Source of the DNA: SXXZ01 sp041177965
GTDB lineage: Bacteria > Verrucomicrobiota > Verrucomicrobiia > Limisphaerales > UBA9464
Direction of reading: 5' to 3'
Length of the DNA: 64,000 nt
Assembly (NCBI GenBank): GCA_041177965.1
Contig: JBEGWF010000108.1
Coordinates: forward strand, 1 to 64,000
The translations under genes and the position numbers were made by a program. The first letter of the stretch is position 1. Each line of letters begins with the position of its first letter. The notes beneath the pieces were generated by a model, which was not told the origin of the DNA, did no database searches, and was given only the letters and a program-made list of their open reading frames with translations. Positions 42,124 through 51,124 of this stretch are shown here, piece by piece.

Positions 42124-42909
42124 TCACGGCACCGGGGTCGAGACCGGGATCTTGAAGAAGCACTGCCAGCCGCCGTAGTCGGAACCCAGGGAGACCCGCT
42201 TGTTGGGCTGCCATTCCACGTGGCCGTCCTCGAACCCGAAGTTGCCGCCCTCGGGTGCGCCCCGCGTGACGCGGTGCACGGCCGTGGCCACCTTGCGGCC
42301 GTTGTAGTCGGTGAACCAGTTCAGCTTGGCGTCGAGGATGTTGGTGGTCTTGGAGCCGAGCGCCTGCATGCGGTCGATGATGATGGGAGCGGCCTCGTAC
42401 ATGCCGCCCAGCTTCTTCTTGAAGAACCATTCGGCCGTGCCCTGGGCTCCGCCGGTGACGTCGCCGTCGCCGGTGCGGCGGCCCGGCAGGTAGAAGTAGC
42501 CGATGAGTTGGGGATCGTTGTCGGAGGAGATCATCCCTCGCTCGGCGGCCCGGTGCCAGTCGTCGGTCGGGCAGAAGAGCACGTCGTTGGCGGCGCGGGT
42601 GTTGTTGGCCGTGGTGCGCCGGTTCTTGATGAGGTAGCCGTTCCAGAAGTTGCTCATGGTCGGCATCATCCAGCTGAAGCCCGCGCCGCCGCTGTTGTCG
42701 GGGAAGGCGTTCTGGTTGTCGGAGGCGTAGAGATTGACCGCGATGCCCCACTGCTTGCAGTTGCTGGCGCAGAGCGTCTTGACGGCCTTCGACTTGGCTC
42801 GCGAGAGGGCCGGAAGGAGCATTCCTGCGAGGATGGCGATGATGGCGATGACCACCAGCAGTTCGATCAGCGTGAACGCGCGGGTGGCGGAGGTGCGGCG
42901 GGGGTTCAT
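42124..42909 (-). CDS. Prepilin-type N-terminal cleavage/methylation domain protein
   Basis: A 261-residue pilin-like protein with the leader RAFTLIELLVVIAIIAILAGM (cleavage after alanine, E at +5) and the first-domain pattern LPALSRAKSKAV seen in the large pilin-like families of Verrucomicrobiota and Planctomycetes. The C-terminal FGFEDGHVEW corresponds to the H-x9-DG motif of such proteins. The body contains NxF and PTDDW segments typical of DUF1559-like members. These proteins are abundant in the phylum and mostly uncharacterised. It is convergent with gspK and 127 bases downstream of rng on the same strand. Confidence 0.88.
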   Translation of the reverse strand: MNPRRTSATRAFTLIELLVVIAIIAILAGMLLPALSRAKSKAVKTLCASNCKQWGIAVNLYASDNQNAFPDNSGGAGFSWMMPTMSNFWNGYLIKNRRTTANNTRAANDVLFCPTDDWHRAAERGMISSDNDPQLIGYFYLPGRRTGDGDVTGGAQGTAEWFFKKKLGGMYEAAPIIIDRMQALGSKTTNILDAKLNWFTDYNGRKVATAVHRVTRGAPEGGNFGFEDGHVEWQPNKRVSLGSDYGGWQCFFKIPVSTPVP

Positions 42910-42994
42910 TTCAGGACTCCGGATGCGGGGATTCGGGGATGTTTGTACCCTCCCGCGAGGCCGGGGCCAGCGAATTCTTCGCCCGGGCCGCGCA

Positions 42995-43023
42995 GGGGCC
43001 CGCCCGCCTGAGGGGCGGGCCCC
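42995..43023 (-). terminator. Candidate hairpin after rng
   Basis: A perfect 11-bp GC-only stem (42995-43005 with 43013-43023) with a 7-base loop lies 14 bases after the rng stop. No T-run follows, so it may be a strong pause or mRNA-stabilising hairpin and not a classical intrinsic terminator. Confidence 0.55.
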
Positions 43024-43036
43024 GGGAAGTCGCCGG

Positions 43037-45022
43037 TCAATTCCGTGAACGTGCCAGTTCCTCGTTGTTCATGGCGTTGAGGATCTTCCATTCCTCGTTG
43101 TGGTAGGTCGGATCCGGCCGGAACCCGAGCTTCGCGAAGAACTTCTTCTCCAGCTCGATGAGGAGCTTCTCGTCGCGGGTCCGGAGACGGTCCAGGACCT
43201 GGGGATTGCAGACGATCTTGACCTGGAAGTCGCCGTCGTCGCGCGGACGTCCCTTGAGGATCTGGGTCAGCTTGCGCTGGATCTCCACGCTCATGGTCTC
43301 GGCGCTCTTGATCACCCCGCGGCCCTTGCAGTGCTCGCAGTCGTCGTAGAGGGAGGAACGGACGCTCTCGGTCTGTCGCTGCCGGGTCATCTCCATGAGG
43401 CCGAGCTGGGACAGCGGAAGCACATGGGTCTTGGCCTTGTCGCGCCGGAGGTTCTCCTTCATGCGCTGGTAGATCGACTGCTGGTCGCGCCGCGACTTCA
43501 TGTCGATGAAGTCCAGCACGATGATGCCGCCCATGTTGCGCAGGCGGAGCTGACGGGCGATCTCGTCGGCGGCGTCCTGGTTGACCTTCAGGATCGTGGC
43601 GTCGTGATCCTTGGTGCCGGCCTGCTTGTGCTTGCCGGTGTTGACGTCGATGGCCACCAGGGCCTCGGTCTCGTCGATGATCAGGTACCCGCCGCTCTTG
43701 AGGTTCACCTGGCGGCTGAAGGCGGCCTCGAGCTGACGGGTGATGTTGTAGCGGTCGAAGAGCGGCTCGGCCTCGTTGTAGAAGTGGACCTTGCGCGCCG
43801 AGCGCGGGCTGATCCGCTTGATGCTGTCGCGGATGGATTCGAACTTCTTGAGGTCGTCGATGACGATCTTGTCGACATCCTCGGTGAGGAAGTCGCGCAC
43901 GGTGCGCTCGATCAGGTCGGGCTCCTGGTACACGCAGGAGGCCATCGGCTGGTTCTTGATCCGGTCCTGTATGAGCTTCCACTCCTCGAGCAGCAGCGCG
44001 AGGTCCCGCACGAAGTAGGCCTTCCGCTTGTCCTCGCCGGCGGTGCGGATGATGACGCCCATGCCTTCGGGGATGGTCAGTTCGCGGACGATCTTCTTGA
44101 GGCGCTGGCGCTCCTCGGCGTTCTCGATCTTGCGGCTGATGCCCGACTGGTCGGAGTTGGGCAGCAGGACGAGGTAGCGGCCCGGCAGCGAAAGGTTGGT
44201 GGTCACCCGAGGACCCTTGGTGCCGATCGGGCCCTTGGTGACCTGCACGATGATCTCGCTGCCCGGCGGGAACAGCCGCGGCACGTCCTTCTGGGTGATC
44301 TTCGGCTTGTCCTTCCGGCGGGCCTTGGATCCCTCGTCGCGCTCCACGATCTCGACGCTCGAGTCGAAGGTGTTGGGGATGATGTCCCAGTAGTGGAGGA
44401 AGGCGTTCTTCTCGAAGCCGATGTCCACGAAGGCGGCCTTGAGGCCGTCCTCCAGGTTCTTGACCTTGCCCTTGTAGATCGACCCGACCAGGCGGTCGTC
44501 GCCGGTCCGCTCCACCGTGAGGTCCTCGAGCTTGCTCTCCTCGAGCACCGCGACGCGCGTCTCGAGCGGCTCGGCGTTGATGATCACCTCCTTGACGATC
44601 TTCTCCTCGGGGCGGATCAGCCGCTTCACCTTCTTCACCACCTCCTTGACCGCGGCCCGTGCCTTCTCGATCAGCCCCTTGGGCTCACGGACCGGGCGCT
44701 GGGCCGGCGCGGCCGACTCCTCCTGCACCTCCTCTGGCCGGGAGAGGTCGGGGGAACGGTAGGTCTGGTCGCGACCGTTCTTGGATAGGTTGACCTCGGG
44801 TGCGTCGACGGCGTCCTCCGGAAGGCCGGCGGCCCGGTTCTCGGCCCGCCGGATCTCCGACTCATGGCGGCGGATGTCGAAGACCCTCTCCTCGGTGGTC
44901 TTCTCGCCGATCGCCTCCATGCGGGCGGCGGTGGCGGATCGGTTGGGGTTCGGAGTGCCCATGCCGCGGGTGGGCTTGAAGCGCATGGGCCCCTTGCCTC
45001 GTTTGAATGTCTGTTGACTCAT
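43037..45022 (-). CDS. rng: Ribonuclease E/G family endoribonuclease
   Basis: A 661-residue RNase E/G family enzyme. The catalytic part begins at about residue 146 with EVIINAEPLETRVAVLEE and contains the S1 domain (GSIYKGKVKNLEDGLKAAFVDIGFEKNAFLH), the DNase-I-like domain with the metal-binding aspartates in AIDVNTG and VLDFIDM, and the zinc-link CEHCKG. About 145 residues of lysine- and glutamate-rich sequence precede it, and no long C-terminal scaffold follows, so it is closer to RNase G with an N-terminal extension. It is 18 bases behind rodA on the same strand, in the elongation operon. It probably processes rRNA and mRNA. Confidence 0.94.
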   Translation of the reverse strand: MSQQTFKRGKGPMRFKPTRGMGTPNPNRSATAARMEAIGEKTTEERVFDIRRHESEIRRAENRAAGLPEDAVDAPEVNLSKNGRDQTYRSPDLSRPEEVQEESAAPAQRPVREPKGLIEKARAAVKEVVKKVKRLIRPEEKIVKEVIINAEPLETRVAVLEESKLEDLTVERTGDDRLVGSIYKGKVKNLEDGLKAAFVDIGFEKNAFLHYWDIIPNTFDSSVEIVERDEGSKARRKDKPKITQKDVPRLFPPGSEIIVQVTKGPIGTKGPRVTTNLSLPGRYLVLLPNSDQSGISRKIENAEERQRLKKIVRELTIPEGMGVIIRTAGEDKRKAYFVRDLALLLEEWKLIQDRIKNQPMASCVYQEPDLIERTVRDFLTEDVDKIVIDDLKKFESIRDSIKRISPRSARKVHFYNEAEPLFDRYNITRQLEAAFSRQVNLKSGGYLIIDETEALVAIDVNTGKHKQAGTKDHDATILKVNQDAADEIARQLRLRNMGGIIVLDFIDMKSRRDQQSIYQRMKENLRRDKAKTHVLPLSQLGLMEMTRQRQTESVRSSLYDDCEHCKGRGVIKSAETMSVEIQRKLTQILKGRPRDDGDFQVKIVCNPQVLDRLRTRDEKLLIELEKKFFAKLGFRPDPTYHNEEWKILNAMNNEELARSRN

Positions 45023-45040
45023 GACTGTGGATTTCGAGTT

Positions 45041-46252
45041 CTAGTACCGCTTCCGGTACAAATGGATGTTTTGAAGAACACCGACGGCGATCAACGAGCA
45101 CAGCACCGAGGTTCCGCCCGCACTGAGCAGGGGCAGTGGGATGCCCGTGACCGGCATCAGTTTGATGTTCATGCCGATGTTCACGAAGATGTGGGTGAAG
45201 AGCAGGGTGACGACCCCGATGGCCAGGAGACGGCCGAGCCTGTCCCGCGCCTCCCCGGCGGTCTTGATGCCGCTGAAGAGGACGATGCCGTACAGGGTGA
45301 CGACCGCGACGCTGCCGATGAAGCCGCGCTCCTCGGCGATCACCGAGAAGATGAAATCGTTGTGGGCGCCGAGTCTGGGCAGGTAGCCCAACCGGTGTTG
45401 GGTGCCCTCGCGCCAGCCCTTCCCGGTGAGACCGCCGGAGCCCACCGAGATGAGGGCCTGCTCGACGTTCCACGACATCTGCCGCTTCCGTTGCGCGGCG
45501 CGTTGCCGCTGCTCGGGGGTCGCCGATCGCGGTGCGAAGTCGGCGTCGAAGTAAACCAGCAGGCGCTCCCGCTGGTACTCCTGCAGCCTCACCAGCCTCC
45601 AACTCTCCGGGGCGAACATGATGTCGGCGACGATCAGGCTGGCGACCAGGAGCGCCCCGCCCAAGAGGCGGGTGATGAAGCGGCCCGGCACGCCTGCGAC
45701 GACCATCATGACCAGCGTGACGGGCAGGAACACCAGGGACGAGCCGAGGTCGGGTTGCTTCAGGATGAGCCCCAGCGGCAGGAGGGTGAGCGCCAGGGCC
45801 CTCAGGAAGACCCCGGAGGACCGCAGTTCCGTCGCCGGTCGGGCCAGGAAGTTGCCCATGGCCAGCAGGAAGGCCAGCTTGGCCACTTCGCTGGGCTGGA
45901 ACTGCAGCGGCCCCAGGTCGAGCCAGCGCCGGGCGCCGTTCCGCGAGGTCCCCACCAGGTGCACCGCGACCAGCAGCGCCACCGACATCCAGTACCCTAC
46001 CATCGACCACCGGGCCAATCGGCTGTAGTCCACCAGCGTCATGGCCGCGACGGCCACGATGCCGATGCCGAAGGCGATCACCTGCCGCGTCGCGGTCCAC
46101 TGGTACCAAGGGACGCCCCTCGCGACCTCCGTGCCGCCGGTGGTGCTGAAGATGAACATCGCGCTCAAGACCATCAGTCCCAACACCGAGAGCCAGAGGG
46201 GCCACAGGATGTCGCCGTCGTTCCGGCGGTTCTGCAGGGTGGGCTGGTTCAT
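45041..46252 (-). CDS. rodA: Peptidoglycan polymerase RodA (SEDS family)
   Basis: RodA is the SEDS glycosyltransferase of lateral wall growth and works with PBP2. The 403-residue protein has ten membrane segments and the motifs NGARRWLDLGPLQFQPSE (with the conserved E and K following), KQPDLGSSLVFLP, GAHNDFIFSVIAEERGF and PVTGIPLPLLSAGGTSVLC. A loop of about 60 residues rich in arginine and glutamate sits between segments 6 and 7 and is larger than usual. The start overlaps mrdA by ATGA. Confidence 0.95.
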   Translation of the reverse strand: MNQPTLQNRRNDGDILWPLWLSVLGLMVLSAMFIFSTTGGTEVARGVPWYQWTATRQVIAFGIGIVAVAAMTLVDYSRLARWSMVGYWMSVALLVAVHLVGTSRNGARRWLDLGPLQFQPSEVAKLAFLLAMGNFLARPATELRSSGVFLRALALTLLPLGLILKQPDLGSSLVFLPVTLVMMVVAGVPGRFITRLLGGALLVASLIVADIMFAPESWRLVRLQEYQRERLLVYFDADFAPRSATPEQRQRAAQRKRQMSWNVEQALISVGSGGLTGKGWREGTQHRLGYLPRLGAHNDFIFSVIAEERGFIGSVAVVTLYGIVLFSGIKTAGEARDRLGRLLAIGVVTLLFTHIFVNIGMNIKLMPVTGIPLPLLSAGGTSVLCSLIAVGVLQNIHLYRKRY

Positions 46253-48273
46253 GGGTTCATGGCGATGGGCCTGCCCTGACCGGCATCCCTCGAGCGGAGA
46301 TGTTCGTAGATCCTCCGGGCGACCGGACCGCAGGTGCCCCCACCCGAGGCTCCACTCTCGACCATCACGACGACGGCGTACCTCGGTGTCTCGAACGGCG
46401 CGAAGCTGGCGAACCAGGTCACCTTGTCCCGGATGCCGTTGCCCTTGATCTCGGCCGTTCCGGTCTTGCCGCAGACCGCGTAGTCGGCGACCCGTGCAGT
46501 GGTTCCGGTGCCCTCGGGGTCGAGGACGTCGTCGCGCATGGCGGCTCGGATGCGGGCGAGGTGTTCGGGCCGGGCACCCAGCAGGCCGCGCACCTGACCG
46601 GGGCGGACGGCATGCGCGGCCTCGTCGCTCAGGGGGTCGCCCGACTCGAGCCGGTCGACCAGCCGTGGATAGTGGACGGTGCCGCCGTTGGCCACCGCGG
46701 AGACCATCACCGCCAACTGGAGCGGGGTGACCGTCACCTCCTGGCCGATGCTGAAGTTGGCGAGCCGCCCGAGGGGCCATCGTCCGGCCCGCGCCTCGGC
46801 CGGCTCGGGCATCCATCCGGATCGTTCCTCGGTGGGGCGGAGTTGGATCCGGGTCTGCTCGCCGAAGTGGAAGCGATGGGCCGTGGACAGCAACCGGTCG
46901 TAGCCCGCATCGAGCCCCGATTGGATGAAGTAGGCGTTGGAGGAGCGTATGAAGGCGCGCCGGAAGTCGTAGGGGCCTGGGGGTGCGGTGTCCTCGATCC
47001 GGATGTTGCCGCGTTGGAAGAGGCCCCTGCCGGGTTTGGCCGGATTGGGCTCGACGATCTGGACCCGGTCCGGATCCAACCCGTTCTCGAGGGCCGCGAG
47101 CGCCGTGACGATCTTGAAGGTCGAGCCCGGGGAGTAGGCGCCATCGGTGGCCCGGTTCATGAGGGGTGTCCGTTTCGGCACGTCGTAGTAGTTGGTCCAG
47201 CGTGCGCGGCTCACGCCGTCGATCCACTCGCCGGGATCGAAGGCGGGGGCGCTGGCCATGGCGAGGACATCGCCGTTCCGGACATCGAGGACGACCACCG
47301 CGCCCCGTTCCTCCCCGCTGACGGTCGCGAGCGCCGACTCGGACGCCTTCTGGACGTCGATGTCGAGTGTCGTGACGAGGTTGCGTCCAGGAACCGGAGC
47401 GGAGGTCGGGGTTTCACCCACCCGGTATCCGTCGCTGTTGACCAGGATGCTCCGGGAGCCCGGGGTGCCCCGCAGTTCGGCGTCGAAGGCGGCCTCGAGT
47501 CCGGCGGCCCCCCGGTAGTCCCGCAGCCGGTAATCGAACGGGTCCCCGTCCTCGTCGGCGAAGTCGTCTGCCCGGACGAGGTAGCCCAGGGCGTGGGCCG
47601 CCAGGGCGCCTTGGGGGTAGTGCCTGACCGCCTGCAGTTCGACGCTCAACCCGTGGATGGACCACGACTGCTCGGTCAGCAGGGCCACCTGCTGCGGCGT
47701 GAGCCGTCGGAGGACGGCCATCGGGAGAGCCCGGCTGTTGGCCCAGTGGCGGTGCAGCTCGGACTCGGTCAGGGTGAGCGGCAGGCCGACCTTGGCGGCG
47801 ACCTGCGCCACCACGTTGCTCACCACGTTGTACCGGGCCTGCCTCCAGAGGAGTTGGTTCTCCTCGGGCCGGATCAGGACCCGGGGCGCCTCCCGGCGCA
47901 GTTTCGACAGCAGGCGCGGCCAGAGCCCGGCCGAGGGCGCGTTGGTCCCCCCGCGCGCCGCGATGATCTCGCGGCGCAGTCGGCCGTATTCGCGGCCGAA
48001 GTCTCGACTCAGGGCCTCGAGGTAGACATCCAACCGGTATCTGGGAGCGTTGCCGACCAGTTCCCGGCCATTGCGGTCGAGGATCCGTCCGCGCAGCGCG
48101 GGGACCCTCACCGACTGGAAGCTCTGCGTCTGGAGCGACTGCTCGAAGCGACGGTGGCCCAGGATCTGCACCCTCAGCAGGCCCGCCAGCAGGAACAGGA
48201 GTCCACCTCCCACCACCGCCGCCATCCATCGCAGCGGGCGTTCGCCCCGGTTGAACTGGTCGAAGATCAGCAT
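46249..48273 (-). CDS. mrdA: Penicillin-binding protein 2 (elongation transpeptidase)
   Basis: PBP2 cross-links peptidoglycan during cell elongation together with RodA. The 674-residue protein has one membrane segment (about 17-36), the pedestal segment RGRILDRNGRELVGN, and a transpeptidase domain with SxxK in SPGSTFKIVTAL, SxN in RSSNAYFIQ and KTG in CGKTGTAEIKGNG. The length is close to E. coli PBP2 (633). It is preceded by mreD with a 3-base gap and followed by rodA with an ATGA overlap, the classical order of the rod-shape operon. Confidence 0.95.
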   Translation of the reverse strand: MLIFDQFNRGERPLRWMAAVVGGGLLFLLAGLLRVQILGHRRFEQSLQTQSFQSVRVPALRGRILDRNGRELVGNAPRYRLDVYLEALSRDFGREYGRLRREIIAARGGTNAPSAGLWPRLLSKLRREAPRVLIRPEENQLLWRQARYNVVSNVVAQVAAKVGLPLTLTESELHRHWANSRALPMAVLRRLTPQQVALLTEQSWSIHGLSVELQAVRHYPQGALAAHALGYLVRADDFADEDGDPFDYRLRDYRGAAGLEAAFDAELRGTPGSRSILVNSDGYRVGETPTSAPVPGRNLVTTLDIDVQKASESALATVSGEERGAVVVLDVRNGDVLAMASAPAFDPGEWIDGVSRARWTNYYDVPKRTPLMNRATDGAYSPGSTFKIVTALAALENGLDPDRVQIVEPNPAKPGRGLFQRGNIRIEDTAPPGPYDFRRAFIRSSNAYFIQSGLDAGYDRLLSTAHRFHFGEQTRIQLRPTEERSGWMPEPAEARAGRWPLGRLANFSIGQEVTVTPLQLAVMVSAVANGGTVHYPRLVDRLESGDPLSDEAAHAVRPGQVRGLLGARPEHLARIRAAMRDDVLDPEGTGTTARVADYAVCGKTGTAEIKGNGIRDKVTWFASFAPFETPRYAVVVMVESGASGGGTCGPVARRIYEHLRSRDAGQGRPIAMNP

Positions 48274-48276
48274 GGT

Positions 48277-48840
48277 TCAACGCGGGCGGAATTGGCGGCC
48301 GCGGACCGTTTCCCGGTCCGGTCGGAAGCTCGACGAGGTCAGTGGGCGGTAGTCGAACGTGCGGTGGAGCAGGTCGAGCACCCGGAACAGGGCAGGGCAG
48401 GCGATGCCGTTGAGGAGCCCCAACGTGAGGAGTTGAACCGGGGTGAAGGCCCCGGCGGCGGGTTGGGACCGTGTGAGACCCAGGGTCGCCAGCGTCAGCA
48501 GCGGCACGGCGACGCCCGCGCCCAGGCCGATCCAGAACTGCGCGAAGCGCTGGTCCCGGAGGATCAGGTGGCGTTGGAGGTGCAGCGTGAAACCAAGCAG
48601 GAACAAGGCCGGAACCGCCGCCCCCAGCGGGGAGGCCGAGAGGGAATCCGACAGCAGCCCCGACAGCACCGCCACCGTGACCGTGGCCCCGAGCCCTTGA
48701 CCCAGGGCCACGCAGCAGACCAGTGCCGGGCCCAGGGCCAGCGGCACGGACAGGAGGTCCCGGAGGGTCGAGAACTGGGTCTGGGCGAAGGCAGAGAGCC
48801 AGATCGCCAGCACAAGGAAACCTGCGGTGAACCGGTTCAT
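48277..48840 (-). CDS. mreD: Rod-shape protein MreD
   Basis: MreD is a small integral membrane protein of the elongasome. The 187-residue product has about five hydrophobic segments, including PLALGPALVCCVALGQGLG and AAVPALFLLGFTLHL. Sequence conservation in this family is low, so the call relies on size, topology and its place between mreC and mrdA. The start overlaps mreC by ATGA and the stop is 3 bases before mrdA. Confidence 0.85.
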   Translation of the reverse strand: MNRFTAGFLVLAIWLSAFAQTQFSTLRDLLSVPLALGPALVCCVALGQGLGATVTVAVLSGLLSDSLSASPLGAAVPALFLLGFTLHLQRHLILRDQRFAQFWIGLGAGVAVPLLTLATLGLTRSQPAAGAFTPVQLLTLGLLNGIACPALFRVLDLLHRTFDYRPLTSSSFRPDRETVRGRQFRPR

Positions 48841-49670
48841 GGCTGGAGCACCCACACTTCCTCCAAACGGTTCAGGTTGGCCGACAGGCGCACCCGTGCC
48901 GTGGTGAACACGTTGCCGTCCTCGTTGCGGGTGTCGACGATGGTCCCCACCGGCAGGCCCGCGGGGAACACGCCGCCGAGGCCGCTGGTCGTCACCGTCT
49001 GCCCGGCCATGATGCCCGGGCAGTTCTGCATGAGGGTCATCTCCACCAGGCCCCCGTCGCCCGAGAGGGTCTGCCCCGGCTTGATGATGCCGAGGTCGCG
49101 GGTCTCCCGGACCACCACCGCCACACCGCACTCGGCATCGCCCACGAGGGCCACCCGGGAGTGGGTCAGTCCCGGTTGACTGACCCGTCCCACCAGACCA
49201 TCGCCGTTCACGACCACCTGGTCGGGCTTCAGATCGTCCCGCGAGCCGAGGTTGATCTGCAGCGTACGCCACCAGGTCGTCGGTTCCCGTCCGACGACCC
49301 TTGCCAGGCGGGGGCGCCATGGGCCGCGGGGAGGGGCTCCGATGGCGGCCCGAAGCCGCTGGTTCTCGGCCAACGCATCGTTCGCCCGCAGGATCGAGAC
49401 CCGCAATTCGGCGTTTTCCCGTTCTAGCCGCAACAGGTTGTCGATCAGGGTGGAACGCGGGAGAGCCTGATAGGTCGCGCGGTCGAGCAGTGAATCGGTG
49501 GCTGCGCGGATCCCGAAGAGGGGCAGGAAAGACGCGCCGATGACCGACTTCACCCGGGCCTGAAGAGGCTCGGGAAGGTTCAGCAGCACCAGCGTGAGGG
49601 TTCCCACGCCGATCAACACCAGATAATGGGTCCGTTTCAGCACGTTCGGTCCGATGGCGGACGAACGCAC
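48837..49670 (-). CDS. mreC: Rod-shape-determining protein MreC
   Basis: MreC is a bitopic periplasmic protein that scaffolds PBP2 and RodA. The 277-residue product has a membrane segment at about residues 15-31, a coiled coil at about 75-105 (NLLRLERENAELRVSILRAND), and the beta-barrel MreC domain (LARVVGREPTTWWRTLQINLG, VVNGDGLVGRV and LVGDAECGVAVVVRETRDLG). The length is normal. It follows mreB by 10 bases. Confidence 0.94.
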   Translation of the reverse strand: MRSSAIGPNVLKRTHYLVLIGVGTLTLVLLNLPEPLQARVKSVIGASFLPLFGIRAATDSLLDRATYQALPRSTLIDNLLRLERENAELRVSILRANDALAENQRLRAAIGAPPRGPWRPRLARVVGREPTTWWRTLQINLGSRDDLKPDQVVVNGDGLVGRVSQPGLTHSRVALVGDAECGVAVVVRETRDLGIIKPGQTLSGDGGLVEMTLMQNCPGIMAGQTVTTSGLGGVFPAGLPVGTIVDTRNEDGNVFTTARVRLSANLNRLEEVWVLQP

Positions 49671-49680
49671 CCCGGGGAGT

Positions 49681-50709
49681 TCAGGAAGACGTGGAAGAAG
49701 CGACTCTTCGGAGGAAGGAGAGTTCCTGCAGCACGCGGCCGGTGCCCGTGGCCACGGCGCTCAGCGGATCGTCGGCGATGTGGACCGGAAGTCCGGTCTC
49801 CTGCGCGACCAACCGGTCGATGTTGCGCAACAGCGCCCCACCTCCGGCCATCATGATGCCCCGGTCCACCAGGTCGGCGGACAATTCGGGGGGGCATCGC
49901 TCCAACGTGATGCGGACAGACTCCAAAATGCTCGAGAGCGGTTCTTGCAGGGCGGCCCTGATCTCCTCGGACCGGATGACGACCGTCTTGGGGAGGCCCG
50001 CGCTCAGGTCGCGGCCCTTCACCTCCATGGTCAATTCCTGGTCCAACGGAAACGCCGACCCGACACGGATCTTGATCTCCTCGGCGGTACGTTCGCCGAT
50101 CATTAAATTGTGTGCGCGCTTCATGTGCGCGACGATCGTCTCGTCGAATTCATCGCCGCCCACGCGGACGCTGCGGCTGAAGACGATGCCGGCCAGCGAG
50201 ATGATCGCGATCTCGCAGGTGCCACCGCCGATGTCGACGATCATGTTGCCCGAGGGTTCGTGGACGGGCAGGCCCACCCCGATGGCCGAGGCCATGGGTT
50301 GCTCGATGAGATAGACTTCGCGGGCGCCGGCATGGGTGGCGGAGTCCTTCACGGCCCGCTTCTCGACCTCGGTGATGCCCGACGGCACCGCGACGACCAC
50401 CCTCGGCATGATGAGCTTCCGGTGGTGCACCTTCTGGATGAAGTGCCGGAGCATCGATTCGGTGATCTCGAAATCGGCGATGACGCCGTCCTTCATCGGG
50501 CGGATGGCCACGATGTTGCCCGGGGTCCGCCCAAGCATGCGCTTGGCCTCTTCGCCGACGGCCAGCACGTGGGTGGTGCCCGCTTGGATGGCCACCACCG
50601 AGGGTTCGCGCAACACGATTCCCTGATCCCTCACATAGACGAGGGAGTTGGCGGTTCCCAGGTCGATCCCGATATCGTTCGAGAATAGACCTTTGATCTG
50701 CGCTAGCAT
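49681..50709 (-). CDS. mreB: Rod-shape-determining actin homologue MreB
   Basis: MreB is the actin-like filament that guides lateral wall synthesis. The 342-residue protein has the phosphate-1 motif DIGIDLGTANSLVYV, the adenosine-contacting RVVVAVPSGITEVEKRA, phosphate-2 VDIGGGTCEIAIISL with a GG-T signature, VGGDEFDE and the C-terminal MMAGGGALLRNIDRL. The length and order are typical. It heads the elongation operon mreB-mreC-mreD-mrdA-rodA-rng on the minus strand. The 214-base gap upstream should contain its promoter. Confidence 0.97.
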   Translation of the reverse strand: MLAQIKGLFSNDIGIDLGTANSLVYVRDQGIVLREPSVVAIQAGTTHVLAVGEEAKRMLGRTPGNIVAIRPMKDGVIADFEITESMLRHFIQKVHHRKLIMPRVVVAVPSGITEVEKRAVKDSATHAGAREVYLIEQPMASAIGVGLPVHEPSGNMIVDIGGGTCEIAIISLAGIVFSRSVRVGGDEFDETIVAHMKRAHNLMIGERTAEEIKIRVGSAFPLDQELTMEVKGRDLSAGLPKTVVIRSEEIRAALQEPLSSILESVRITLERCPPELSADLVDRGIMMAGGGALLRNIDRLVAQETGLPVHIADDPLSAVATGTGRVLQELSFLRRVASSTSS

Positions 50710-50923
50710 GGGTGAGTCGGTTCGACCGGGCTGCTAAAGTGGGTGGACCTCTGCCGGCGGGTCAAGGGAAATGCTCCATCGACGGCGGGATGGGGTCCGT
50801 GGTGCCGGTAAGGAATACCAGAGTCGCAGTCCGAGTGCCCCGGTCGACCTTGACCCGTCCGCAATCGATGCCCGCGAGCGGGATCCGGCTCGGGGGGCGG
50901 TGGATTGGGCCGGCGGAGCGCGA

Positions 50924-51124
50924 TCAACGCCCCTCGGTCATCGCCGAAGGGAGTCCTGTCTCCCAGGACTTCGGCGTGTTCCACGGCCGTCCGATCAACT
51001 CGTCTTCGGTCCGGCAGCCGGTGAGCGCTCCGCCCATGGACACGAGACCCACCAGCGTCAGCAGCGGGGCCTTGAACTTCTTCACCCAGGACTTCATGAG
51101 GAGATCGAGCATCGGGCGGATCAA
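50924..51124 (-). CDS. Small putative lipoprotein
   Basis: A 66-residue product with a basic start, a hydrophobic stretch (APLLTLVGLVSMGG), and a lipobox-like ALTGC that would give a lipidated mature peptide of about 30 residues starting CRTEDELIGRPWNTPKSWE. An internal ATG (MKSWVKK) may be the real start. The gene overlaps the stop of the coiled-coil gene upstream as ATGA, which argues that it is translated. I do not recognise a family; the mature peptide is tryptophan- and proline-rich. Confidence 0.65.
   Translation of the reverse strand: MIRPMLDLLMKSWVKKFKAPLLTLVGLVSMGGALTGCRTEDELIGRPWNTPKSWETGLPSAMTEGR

Noticed and set aside
46300..49179. Plus-strand open frame of 959 codons opposite mrdA, mreD and mreC
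   Set aside because: Antisense to conserved elongation genes; no motifs.
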